Positions 1 to 6,691 of a stretch of 14,279 nt of DNA are shown here, piece by piece (the first letter of the stretch is position 1; each line of letters opens with the position of its first letter). The notes under the pieces are model-generated. The model was given only the letters and a program-made list of their open reading frames with translations. It had not been told where the DNA came from and did not search any database. Origin of the DNA: Gammaproteobacteria bacterium (GTDB lineage: Bacteria; Pseudomonadota; Gammaproteobacteria; Steroidobacterales; Steroidobacteraceae). Location: contig DAIDKA010000070.1 in NCBI GenBank assembly GCA_027451085.1, positions 1-14,279 of the forward strand, written 5' to 3'. Position numbers and translations under genes: made by a program.

Positions 1-2107
1 CGGCAATCTGGTCGCGGTGATTTCCAACGGCACCGCCGTTCTGGGACTGGGCAACATCGGCCCGCTCGCGGCGAAGCCGGTGATGGAAGGCAAGGCGGTG
101 CTGTTCAAGAAGTTCGCCGGCATCGACGTGTTCGACATCGAACTGGCCGAGCGCGACCCGGACAAGCTGATCGACATCATCGCCTCCCTGGAGCCGACGC
201 TCGGCGGCATCAACCTGGAGGACATCAAGGCGCCGGAGTGCTTCTACATCGAGCGCAAGCTGACCGAGCGGTTGAACATCCCGGTGTTCCACGATGACCA
301 GCACGGCACGGCCATCATCGCCGCGGCGGCGATCCACAACGGGCTGGAGCTGGTGGGCAAGGACATCGGCCAGGTCAAGCTGGTGGTCTCGGGGGCCGGC
401 GCCGCCGCGATCGCCATCCTCGACCTGCTGGTCGGCCTGGGACTCAACCGCGGCAACGTCTTCGCCTGCGATTCCAAGGGCCTGATCTACGAGGGTCGGG
501 GCGACTTCAACGCGGAGAAGGCCCGCTATGCGCAGAAGACCGCCCTGCGCACCCTCGCCGACGTCATGCCGGACGCCGACGTGTTCCTGGGTTGCTCGGC
601 CGGCGGCGTGCTGTCGCAGGCAATGGTCAAGGGCATGGCCCCCAAGCCGATCATCCTCGCGCTGGCCAATCCGGAGCCGGAGATCCGCCCCGAGCTGGCC
701 AGGGAGGCGCGCCCGGACTGCATCATCGCCACCGGCCGCTCGGACTACCCGAACCAGGTCAACAACGTCCTGTGCTTCCCGTACATCTTCCGGGGCGCGC
801 TGGACTCGGGCGCGACCAAGATCACCGCGCAGATGAAGCTCGCCTGCGTCAAGGAGATCGCCGACCTGGCCAAGGCCGAGATCAGCGAGGAGGTCGCCAG
901 CGCCTATGCCGGCCAGGACCTGGCCTTCGGCACCGACTACATCATTCCCAAGCCGTTCGATTCGCGCCTGATCCTGCGCATCGCGCCGGCGGTGGCTGCC
1001 GCGGCGGCGGCCTCCGGCGTGGCGACCCGCCCGATCGCGGACCTCGAGGCCTACCGGCAGCAGCTGGCACGCCAGTTCTCCTCCGGCGGCATGCTGACGC
1101 GGCCGGTGTTCGGCACCGCGCGCGCCTCGCGGGCCAAGCGCATTGCCTTCGCTGAAGGCGAGGACGAGCGCGTGCTGCGTGCCGCCCAGACGGCGCTGGA
1201 CGAGGGGCTCGCCTCGCCCATCCTCATCGGCCGCCCGGCGGTGATGGAGGCGCGTATCAAGAAGGCGGGGCTGCGCATGAAGCTCGGGGTGGACGTGGGC
1301 GTGGTGAACCAGGACGACGATCCGCGCTTCAAGCAGTACTGGCAGGCCTACCACCGCCTGATGGGCCGGCGTGGCGTCAGCCCGGACGCCGCCAAGGCCG
1401 CCGTGCTGCGCTCCACCACCACCATCGCCTCGCTGATGGTGAACCTGGGCGATGCCGATGGCATGCTGTGCGGTCTGTACGGCCGCTACGACTCGCACCT
1501 GGAGCACATCCGCGACATCATCGGCCTGCGGGCGGGTGAAACGGCGCTGGCGGCGCTCTCGGGTGTGTCCGTCGGCGAGCGCACGCTGTTCATCGCCGAC
1601 GCCTATGTGAACGAAACGCCGTCGGCGGAACTGCTGGCCTGCATCGCCCGGCAGGCCGTGCGCGAGGTGCGCCTGTTCGGCATGACCCCGAAGGTTGCGT
1701 TCCTGTCGCACTCGAACTACGGCTCCTCGCGGCGCGAGTCGGCCAAGCGTGTGCGCGACGGCTTCGACCTGTTCCGCCGCCAGAACCCGGAGGTGGAGTG
1801 CGACGGCGAAATGCACGGAGATGCGGCCCTGTCCGAGGTCATCCGCCGCGCCATGCTGATGGAAAGCCAGCTGTCCGGCGAGGCCAACATCCTCATCTGC
1901 CCCAACATCGACGCCGCCAACATATTGTTCAACGTGCTCAAGGTCGTGACCGGCGAGGGCACCACGGTCGGTCCCATCCTCATGGGCGTGGCGCGGCCGG
2001 CACATGTGCTGACCCCGTCCTCGACCTACCGCCGCGTGCTGAACATGACCGCGTTGGCCGCAGCCCAGGCCGGGGCAACGGCGGGCGCGCGGCGGGGTAC
2101 AGCCTAG
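1..2107 (+). CDS. maeB: NADP-type malic enzyme, hybrid with phosphotransacetylase-like domain (5' partial)
   Basis: Cytosolic malic enzyme that decarboxylates malate to pyruvate while reducing NADP, linking the TCA cycle to pyruvate and NADPH supply. The frame is open at base 2 and starts outside the window. From memory of E. coli MaeB (759 residues), about 60 N-terminal residues are missing, including the segment with the catalytic Tyr. Visible in order: the malic domain with NGTAVLGLGNIG, the Lys-containing LFKKFAGIDVFDIE, the metal-site stretch PVFHDDQHGTA, the Rossmann motif SGAGAAA and NPEPEI. From about visible residue 380 comes the phosphotransacetylase-like half (FAEGEDERVLRAA, ILIGRP, LSHSNYGSS, DGEMHGDAAL, GPILMGVA). 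In this family that half is regulatory, responding to acetyl-CoA in E. coli, rather than a transacetylase. It ends in TAG with no in-frame damage. Identification is secure because the match to MaeB is close along the whole visible length. Confidence 0.97.
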   Translation, partial: GNLVAVISNGTAVLGLGNIGPLAAKPVMEGKAVLFKKFAGIDVFDIELAERDPDKLIDIIASLEPTLGGINLEDIKAPECFYIERKLTERLNIPVFHDDQHGTAIIAAAAIHNGLELVGKDIGQVKLVVSGAGAAAIAILDLLVGLGLNRGNVFACDSKGLIYEGRGDFNAEKARYAQKTALRTLADVMPDADVFLGCSAGGVLSQAMVKGMAPKPIILALANPEPEIRPELAREARPDCIIATGRSDYPNQVNNVLCFPYIFRGALDSGATKITAQMKLACVKEIADLAKAEISEEVASAYAGQDLAFGTDYIIPKPFDSRLILRIAPAVAAAAAASGVATRPIADLEAYRQQLARQFSSGGMLTRPVFGTARASRAKRIAFAEGEDERVLRAAQTALDEGLASPILIGRPAVMEARIKKAGLRMKLGVDVGVVNQDDDPRFKQYWQAYHRLMGRRGVSPDAAKAAVLRSTTTIASLMVNLGDADGMLCGLYGRYDSHLEHIRDIIGLRAGETALAALSGVSVGERTLFIADAYVNETPSAELLACIARQAVREVRLFGMTPKVAFLSHSNYGSSRRESAKRVRDGFDLFRRQNPEVECDGEMHGDAALSEVIRRAMLMESQLSGEANILICPNIDAANILFNVLKVVTGEGTTVGPILMGVARPAHVLTPSSTYRRVLNMTALAAAQAGATAGARRGTA

Positions 2108-2180
2108 TCCAAGAACAAGTTCGACACCCGCCAACCGTGACCGGCCGCACTTAATACGTCGCGCCGTGTTTGCTAAGGTC

Positions 2181-2205
2181 CCAGCAGGACAGCCTGACCT
2201 GCTGG
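2181..2205 (+). promoter_or_regulatory. Hairpin next to the ribosome binding site of the GGDEF-EAL gene
   Basis: CCAGCAGG (2181-2188) and CCTGCTGG (2198-2205) form a perfect 8-bp stem with a 9-base loop. The stem's last two bases overlap the Shine-Dalgarno-like GGCGGAG (2204-2210) of the following TTG start at 2216. A competing pairing exists: AGGTC (2176-2180) with GACCT (2196-2200), which cannot form together with the first stem. There is no T-run after it, so it does not look like an intrinsic terminator for maeB. It could modulate translation of the downstream gene; that role is inference. Confidence 0.4.
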
Positions 2206-2215
2206 CGGAGCCATT

Positions 2216-3766
2216 TTGCCGACACGACACGTACCAGGCTTGCAGCATCTCGACACCCCTCCGGGCGGCAGCCAGGAGGACGAGTCGCTGCGCGATCTGG
2301 TGCGGCGCCTGCTGCATGCTGCCACCCACGACAGCCTGACCGGGCTGCCGAACCGCAGCGTGCTGCTGGAGCGGCTCGAATACGAACTCGCCCGCACCCC
2401 CGATGACGCCACGGGGATCGCCGTGCTGTTTGTCGACCTCGACAACTTCAAGCTGGTGAATGACTCCCTGGGCCACGGCAGCGGTGACATTGTGCTGCGT
2501 GAAATGGCCCATCGCATCAGCGCCTGTGTGGAAGATGTCGGCACCGTGAGCCGCTTCGGCGGTGATGAGCTGGTCGTGCTGCATCCGCGTGCCGGGGCCG
2601 ACGCTGGCACCACCCTGGGCGCGCGCATCATGGCCGTCATTGCCGAACCCCTGACGGTGGCCGGTCGGGAAGTGGTGGTATCCGCCAGCGTCGGCGTCGC
2701 GCACTGCACGCCCGGCACCAAGTCCAGCGATCAGCTGCTGCGCGAGGCGGACACGGCACTGTACGCTGCCAAGGGCCGCGGCCGCGGCCGGCTGCAGCTG
2801 TTCAACGAGGAACTGCACACCCAGATCGCACGCCGGGTGCAGATCGAATCAGACCTGCGCGTGGCACTGCGCGAAGCGCAGATCCGTGTCATCTACCAGC
2901 CGCAGGTGAATCTCAACACCGGATACATCGTGGGCACGGAGGCGCTGGCCCGCTGGCATCACCCGCAGCGCGGCGTGATCTCCCCCGCCGACTTCATCCC
3001 GGTGGCCGAGGACTGCGGATTGATCGTGGCACTCGGCCGGCAGGTGTTGAGCCAGGCCTGCCGGCAGCTCGCGCAGTGGTCGAGCCCCGGGTCCGGACGC
3101 TCCCTGAGCATGACGGTCAATCTGTCCCCGCGCCAGCTGGAAGACCCCGGCTTCGCGGACGAACTCACCCAGATCCTGGCCGACACGGGCATCGACTCCA
3201 CGGCGCTGTGCCTGGAACTCACCGAGGGGGCGCTGATGAGTGCCACGGAGGACACCGTGGCGGTGCTTAGCGCCATCCGCCGCATGGGTGTCTACATCGC
3301 GATCGACGACTTCGGCACACAGCATTCCTCCCTGGCGCGGCTGCGCGACCTGCCGGCGGAAGTGCTGAAGATCGACCGCAGCTTCATCGATGGCCTGGGC
3401 AGCGAGCCCGGCGACACCGCCATCGTGTCCTCGATCCTCAGCCTCGCCTGCGCCATGGGCAAGCACGTGATCGCCGAGGGCGTCGAGAATGCCGATCAGG
3501 CCGGACTGCTGCAGCAGATGGGCTGCGAGGTGGCCCAGGGCTACCTGCTGTCCCGGCCCCTGCCGCCTGAACAGATACCGCCGCTGCTCGACGCCCGGTT
3601 GTGGCAGCCTCCGGTGAAGCAGAACCTGCGCGCGGGCATGATCGCGCGCAAAGCCCGGGCGCGCAGCGGCAGCCGCTACTTCATCGATGAATTCCTGTTC
3701 CAGATCGGCGCGCCGATGAACCCGGAATCGGCCACTGATAGAAGAAAGGCGGACAGGCGTCTGTGA
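2216..3766 (+). CDS. Cytosolic GGDEF-EAL protein, probable c-di-GMP phosphodiesterase
   Basis: 516 residues with no membrane segment or recognisable sensor domain. I chose the TTG start because GGCGGAG lies 5 bases before it and no later ATG precedes the GGDEF domain. The GGDEF domain is about residues 35-195: THDSLTGLPNR, metal-site D74 in DLDNFK, N82. Its signature is GGDEL (115-119) instead of GGDEF, and the usual RxxD inhibitory site upstream is absent (Glu and Gly at the two key positions). The EAL domain is about 205-455 and looks complete: E242 of EAL, N302, E334, D364-D365 in DDFGT, K385, E421 in AEGVE, Q441. Cyclic-di-GMP hydrolysis is therefore the likelier activity, with the GGDEF half weakly active or a GTP-sensing regulator. 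An Arg/Lys-rich C-terminal tail of about 55 residues follows. The stop overlaps the GTG start of the next gene (GTGA), so a membrane partner is probably co-translated. Confidence 0.93.
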   Translation: MPTRHVPGLQHLDTPPGGSQEDESLRDLVRRLLHAATHDSLTGLPNRSVLLERLEYELARTPDDATGIAVLFVDLDNFKLVNDSLGHGSGDIVLREMAHRISACVEDVGTVSRFGGDELVVLHPRAGADAGTTLGARIMAVIAEPLTVAGREVVVSASVGVAHCTPGTKSSDQLLREADTALYAAKGRGRGRLQLFNEELHTQIARRVQIESDLRVALREAQIRVIYQPQVNLNTGYIVGTEALARWHHPQRGVISPADFIPVAEDCGLIVALGRQVLSQACRQLAQWSSPGSGRSLSMTVNLSPRQLEDPGFADELTQILADTGIDSTALCLELTEGALMSATEDTVAVLSAIRRMGVYIAIDDFGTQHSSLARLRDLPAEVLKIDRSFIDGLGSEPGDTAIVSSILSLACAMGKHVIAEGVENADQAGLLQQMGCEVAQGYLLSRPLPPEQIPPLLDARLWQPPVKQNLRAGMIARKARARSGSRYFIDEFLFQIGAPMNPESATDRRKADRRL

Positions 3767-4596
3767 GTCCCGCGGCCAGCATCATCGGCATCGGCAACCT
3801 GCTGGTCGGGCTCGCCTACAGCACGATGTGCCTGATGGGGATATGGGAAACCATCAGCCTGTACCGCCATCGCGGCTGGTCGCGCTTCGGCATCGGCTTT
3901 GTGGTCATGGCCGCAAGTTGCGGCCCGCATCATCTGATTCATGGCTGGCATGTGCTGCAGGGCGAACCGGTCACCGGCGCCATGCTGGCCGCGACCCTGA
4001 TCGGCCTGCCATCCGGCATCATTTTCATCTGGCTGCGCATTGAGGCAGCCTTGGACGGTCGCGGCGACCGGACTTTCACCCTGCCAGTCCGGGCGGCGGT
4101 GGCGGCTATCACCGCCTTCGCGCTGGCCACAGGCTGGATCGCGGCCGGTACCATCGCATATCCACCGGTTGCGACCGCCTGGATCAGCTGCACGGCGGCG
4201 GCACTGGCACAGCGCGCGGCCGCATTCGCCGGCTGCGACCTGACCTCGTTCATCCTGGTCACCAACCTCTTCGTCACCATCACTTATGGCATGGTGGGCT
4301 GGTACCTGGCGGACTCACAATCGCGCCGTCATGCGCACGAGGGCACCTGGTCGCTGTCAGGCGTCGCCTTGGTCGGCATTTTCCTGACCTGCGCTCTGAT
4401 GCACCTGGTGCAGGCGTTCACCACCGATGGTTCGACCCTGGGCTTCGACCTGCTGGGCATGCCGGCCTCGATCTACTTCATCTGGATCGTCCGCAGGCTG
4501 CACAGTGATTCGGTGGATGACTGGAACCGTCGTCCTGCGGTGGGTGTCTCCACTGTGCCGGAGCGGCGCTCGCCCTGGAACAGCATCCGCGCCTGA
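3763..4596 (+). CDS. Seven-helix membrane protein with two ethylene-receptor-like (CxxxHL) helix pairs
   Basis: 277 residues, GTG start overlapping the upstream TGA by 4 bases, with GGCGGA (3748-3753) about 9 bases ahead as ribosome site. I see about seven hydrophobic segments: 7-28, 40-62, 72-92, 108-132, 160-182, 198-219, 226-245. Helices 1-3 and 5-7 are an internal duplication: N12/N168, Y19/Y175, C53/C210, H57/H214, and GLPSGIIFIW/GMPASIYFIW. The pattern matches the ethylene/copper-binding helices of plant ETR1 (known residues D25, Y32, C65, H69; C65-G-A-T-H69-L-I-N-L-W). Here the run is CGPHHLIHGW, with the same C-to-H spacing and Trp at H+5, but Asn replaces D25. Extra His residues (56, 60, 63) flank the first site. 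It carries no kinase or output domain. The likely role is metal- or small-ligand-dependent sensing that feeds the coupled GGDEF-EAL protein. Function is inference; the duplication is seen directly. Confidence 0.85.
   Translation: MSPAASIIGIGNLLVGLAYSTMCLMGIWETISLYRHRGWSRFGIGFVVMAASCGPHHLIHGWHVLQGEPVTGAMLAATLIGLPSGIIFIWLRIEAALDGRGDRTFTLPVRAAVAAITAFALATGWIAAGTIAYPPVATAWISCTAAALAQRAAAFAGCDLTSFILVTNLFVTITYGMVGWYLADSQSRRHAHEGTWSLSGVALVGIFLTCALMHLVQAFTTDGSTLGFDLLGMPASIYFIWIVRRLHSDSVDDWNRRPAVGVSTVPERRSPWNSIRA
3796..4494 (+). repeat. Protein-level internal duplication in the membrane protein
   Basis: Residues 12-92 and 168-244 align with few gaps. The offset is 156 residues at Asn and Tyr, 157 at Cys and His, and 151 at the Gly-x-Pro...Phe-Ile-Trp helix. 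The shared pattern is N-L-x-V-x-x-x-Y, then C-x-x-x-H-L-[IV]-x-x-[WF], then G-[LM]-P-[SA]-x-I-x-F-I-W. The separating segment holds one extra hydrophobic helix (about 108-132), so both copies may have the same membrane orientation or be inverted depending on helix count. DNA-level identity between the copies is low, so the duplication is old. Confidence 0.75.
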
Positions 4597-4632
4597 GCCG
4601 GGCGCGTGCCGGGGATGTTCTCGGACCGCGGA

Positions 4633-5481
4633 TCAGGCCGTCAGCATCCGCACGGCCACCAGCGTCAGCACCAGGCCCAGTGAGGGCTTGAGGATGTAGT
4701 CGGGCACCTTGCCCGCGGCATAACTGCCAATGATGATGCCGGGCACGGAGCCCAGCAGCAGGTTGAACAGCAGCCCCAGATCGACCACCCCCAGGTACCA
4801 ATGACCGAGGCCGGCCAGCAGCGTCAGCGGCACCGCATGCGCGATGTCGGAACCGATGATCCGGGGCAGTGGCAGGCGTGGATAGAGGAACAGCAGCGCC
4901 ACGGTGCCCAGTGCACCTGCGCCCACCGAAGACAGCGAGACCAGCGCGCCGACGACGAAACCCGTCGCCACGGTGAGGCCGATGGAGGTGTTGAGCCCGA
5001 AATCCTGGTTGCGGCGCATGGCCGCGGCGATCACACGCTCGCGCGCGAACAGCGACAGCACACTGATCAGCAGTGCGACACCGAGTGTCAGCGTGATGGC
5101 AGTGTTGACCACATGACTTGCGGCACCGTAGTGCGCGATCGCCAGCAGCGTGAGTCCCGTCGCAGGCACGGAACCCAGCGTCAGGCGGCCGACAATGCGC
5201 CAGTCCACGCCCCTCAGCACGCTGTGGATGCCGGTGCCGACGGCTTTGGTGGCCGCGGCGAACAATAAATCCGTGCCCACCGCGGTCGACGGCGCGAATC
5301 CGAACGACAGCACCAGCAGCGGGGTCATCAGCGAGCCACCGCCAACGCCGGTCAGTCCCACGAGCAGCCCGACCACCAGGCCGGAAGCGGCATAGGCCCA
5401 GGAAAAACTGGCATGAATCGTGCTGATCATAGCCGTAGTGTGAATAGCCCCGGGGGACCGCGGCCAATGCCGGCTGAGCAT
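4633..5481 (-). CDS. TauE/SafE-family membrane exporter/transporter
   Basis: Up to 282 residues, almost entirely hydrophobic, of the TauE/SafE (DUF81) family. Members move sulfite, sulfoacetate or other small organic anions across the inner membrane; the substrate cannot be read here. The two half-repeats typical of the family are visible: GLTGVGGGS (42-50) followed by AVGTDLLFAA, and later SLSSVGAGALGT followed by IGSDIAHA. About eight hydrophobic segments fit the family. The ATG at 5481 has GAGG 4 bases upstream of it. A second ATG at 5430 (residue 18) sits closer to the first helix but has no clear ribosome site, so the true protein may be 265 residues. It converges on the membrane-sensor gene (36-base gap) and is divergent from the flavin monooxygenase gene; neither neighbour fixes its substrate. 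Confidence 0.93.
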   Translation of the reverse strand: MLSRHWPRSPGAIHTTAMISTIHASFSWAYAASGLVVGLLVGLTGVGGGSLMTPLLVLSFGFAPSTAVGTDLLFAAATKAVGTGIHSVLRGVDWRIVGRLTLGSVPATGLTLLAIAHYGAASHVVNTAITLTLGVALLISVLSLFARERVIAAAMRRNQDFGLNTSIGLTVATGFVVGALVSLSSVGAGALGTVALLFLYPRLPLPRIIGSDIAHAVPLTLLAGLGHWYLGVVDLGLLFNLLLGSVPGIIIGSYAAGKVPDYILKPSLGLVLTLVAVRMLTA

Positions 5482-5557
5482 ATGCCCTCAACCCCCTGGC
5501 ATTAGGGCCCGTCCACACCACGGATATGCCAGCGGGGGTCCGAAGGATTCCAGCTGC

Positions 5558-5583
5558 CCTGCCATCACCGGCATACTGGCAGG
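5558..5583 (+). promoter_or_regulatory. Hairpin abutting the start codon of the flavin monooxygenase gene
   Basis: CCTGCCA (5558-5564) and TGGCAGG (5577-5583) form a perfect 7-bp stem with a 12-base loop, ending one base before the ATG at 5585. The 3' arm contains GGCAGG, the only purine-rich run near this start, so folding would hide the ribosome site. An alternative inner stem, TGCC (5560-5563) with GGCA (5570-5573), could compete. No T-run follows, so it is not a terminator. A regulatory role is inferred only. Confidence 0.35.
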
Positions 5584-5584
5584 C

Positions 5585-6565
5585 ATGAAGCTTTCCATAC
5601 TGGACCTGGCCCATGTACCCGAGGGCCTGGACGTGGCCGGGGCCCTGCACAACACGCTGGACCTCGCCCGCCAAGCGGACAGGCTGGGCTATGAACGTTT
5701 CTGGCTTGCCGAACACCACAACATGCCGCGCATCGCCAGTGCCGCGACCTCCGTGGTCATCGGCCAGGTGGGCGCGGTCACGCAACGCATCCGCATCGGG
5801 GCCGGCGGCATCATGCTGCCGAATCACTCCCCGCTGGTGATCGCCGAACAGTTCGGCACCCTGGAGGCGCTGTTTCCCGGTCGCGTCGACCTGGGGTTGG
5901 GTCGCGCCCCTGGCACCGACGGCCTCACCTGGCGCGCGCTGCGCCGGGACCCCGCCGCCTCGGACCGCTTTCCAGACGACGTGCAGGAACTGCAGGCGCT
6001 TCTCGGGCCCGTGCAGCCCGGCCAGCGCATACGCGCCATTCCCGGTGTCGATTCAAATGTGCCGCTGTGGATCCTGGGATCGAGCCTGTTCGGCGCCCAG
6101 CTCGCCGCGCACCTGGGACTGCCCTACGCCTTTGCGTCGCACTTTGCACCGACGGCGCTGATGCCCGCGCTCAAGGTCTATCGTGAGCGCTTCCGACCCT
6201 CGGCCCAGCTGCAGCGCCCGTACGCCATGGCCGGCGCCAACGTCATCGTCGCGCCCACCGACGAGGAAGCCCGTTACCTGTTCACTTCGCTGCAACAGGT
6301 GGTGATCGGCATCGTGACCGGCGGCCGCGGCCGGCTGCCGCCACCGGTAGAACAACTGCAGCCGCTGCCTCCCGAAGTGCAACACCAGGTCGATGGCTTT
6401 CTCGGCTGCTCGTTCGTGGGCTGCGTCGAGACCGTGCGCCGCGGGCTTGAGAAGTTCGGCGCGGACACCGGCGCGGACGAGATCATCGTCGCCAGCGCCG
6501 TCTACGATCACGCCGCGCGGGTGCGGTCTTATGAATTGCTGGCGGGGGTTATTGAACGCCCTTGA
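5585..6565 (+). CDS. LLM-class (luciferase-like) flavin-dependent monooxygenase, MsnO8/YhbW-like
   Basis: 326 residues, the normal size for single-subunit bacterial-luciferase-like TIM-barrel proteins that use reduced FMN or F420 and O2 (FMN is likely in a proteobacterium). Visible family landmarks: EHHN (43-46), IGAGGIMLPNHSP (71-83), FGTLEALFPGRVDLGLGRAPG (90-110) and the late GCSFVGCVETVRRGLEKF stretch. These match the MsnO8/YhbW subgroup, whose physiological substrates are mostly unknown. It is expected to be cytosolic and needs a separate flavin reductase, which is not in this window. The ATG at 5585 is the only plausible start, since MKLSILDLA begins the first barrel strand. It is divergent from the TauE-like exporter with a 103-base gap, and no operon partner follows on the same strand before the ORF6N gene 126 bases away. 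Confidence 0.93.
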   Translation: MKLSILDLAHVPEGLDVAGALHNTLDLARQADRLGYERFWLAEHHNMPRIASAATSVVIGQVGAVTQRIRIGAGGIMLPNHSPLVIAEQFGTLEALFPGRVDLGLGRAPGTDGLTWRALRRDPAASDRFPDDVQELQALLGPVQPGQRIRAIPGVDSNVPLWILGSSLFGAQLAAHLGLPYAFASHFAPTALMPALKVYRERFRPSAQLQRPYAMAGANVIVAPTDEEARYLFTSLQQVVIGIVTGGRGRLPPPVEQLQPLPPEVQHQVDGFLGCSFVGCVETVRRGLEKFGADTGADEIIVASAVYDHAARVRSYELLAGVIERP

Positions 6566-6620
6566 CGTGACACCCACTCCTGATGATCGCATTCCGGCAG
6601 GAAATCAGGCAGAATAACTG

Positions 6621-6639
6621 TCAATTATATTGCAATTGA
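6621..6639 (+). promoter_or_regulatory. AT-rich dyad with a possible promoter ahead of the ORF6N gene
   Basis: TCAATT (6621-6626) and AATTGA (6634-6639) are perfect 6-bp inverted arms around ATATTGC, in the most AT-rich patch of the window. TATATT (6626-6631) would serve as a plus-strand -10 box, giving a leader of about 54 bases to the ATG at 6692; I see no good -35. On the other strand the same patch reads TATAAT. An operator for autoregulation by the ORF6N protein is possible but unproven. Confidence 0.35.
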
Positions 6640-6689
6640 TGCAGGCGATGCTGTACGCCATCAAGGCCTTCATGGCTGAAGCAGGCTAA
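6639..6689 (+). CDS. Possible 16-codon leader peptide
   Basis: ATG at 6639 opens a 16-codon frame, MQAMLYAIKAFMAEAG, ending in TAA at 6687-6689, two bases before the ORF6N start. It has no clear Shine-Dalgarno and overlaps the AT-rich dyad by one base, so it may be chance. If the promoter box at 6626-6631 is right, the transcript would begin almost at this ATG, making it a leaderless or near-leaderless coupled leader. It resembles no attenuator peptide I know. Confidence 0.15.
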   Translation: MQAMLYAIKAFMAEAG

Positions 6690-6691
6690 AA

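Noticed and set aside
2151..2179. TTAATA and TAAGGT as promoter boxes for the GGDEF-EAL gene
   Set aside because: The -10 match is poor (three of six) and it would start transcription inside the hairpin; not supported well enough to list.
4591..4638. Inverted repeat GCCTGA...TCAGGC at the stops of two convergent genes as a terminator
   Set aside because: Only 6 bp with a 36-base loop and no T-run; it is better explained as chance around two TGA stops.
4478..5827. Long minus-strand open frame of 449 codons overlapping the exporter and the monooxygenase start
   Set aside because: It is Arg/Ala/Gly-rich shadow coding in GC-rich DNA, lies across two genes with clear family matches, and shows no domain.
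6579..6609. CCTGAT...ATCAGG as a terminator after the monooxygenase gene
   Set aside because: The stem is only 6 bp with a 19-base loop and no T-run; likely chance.
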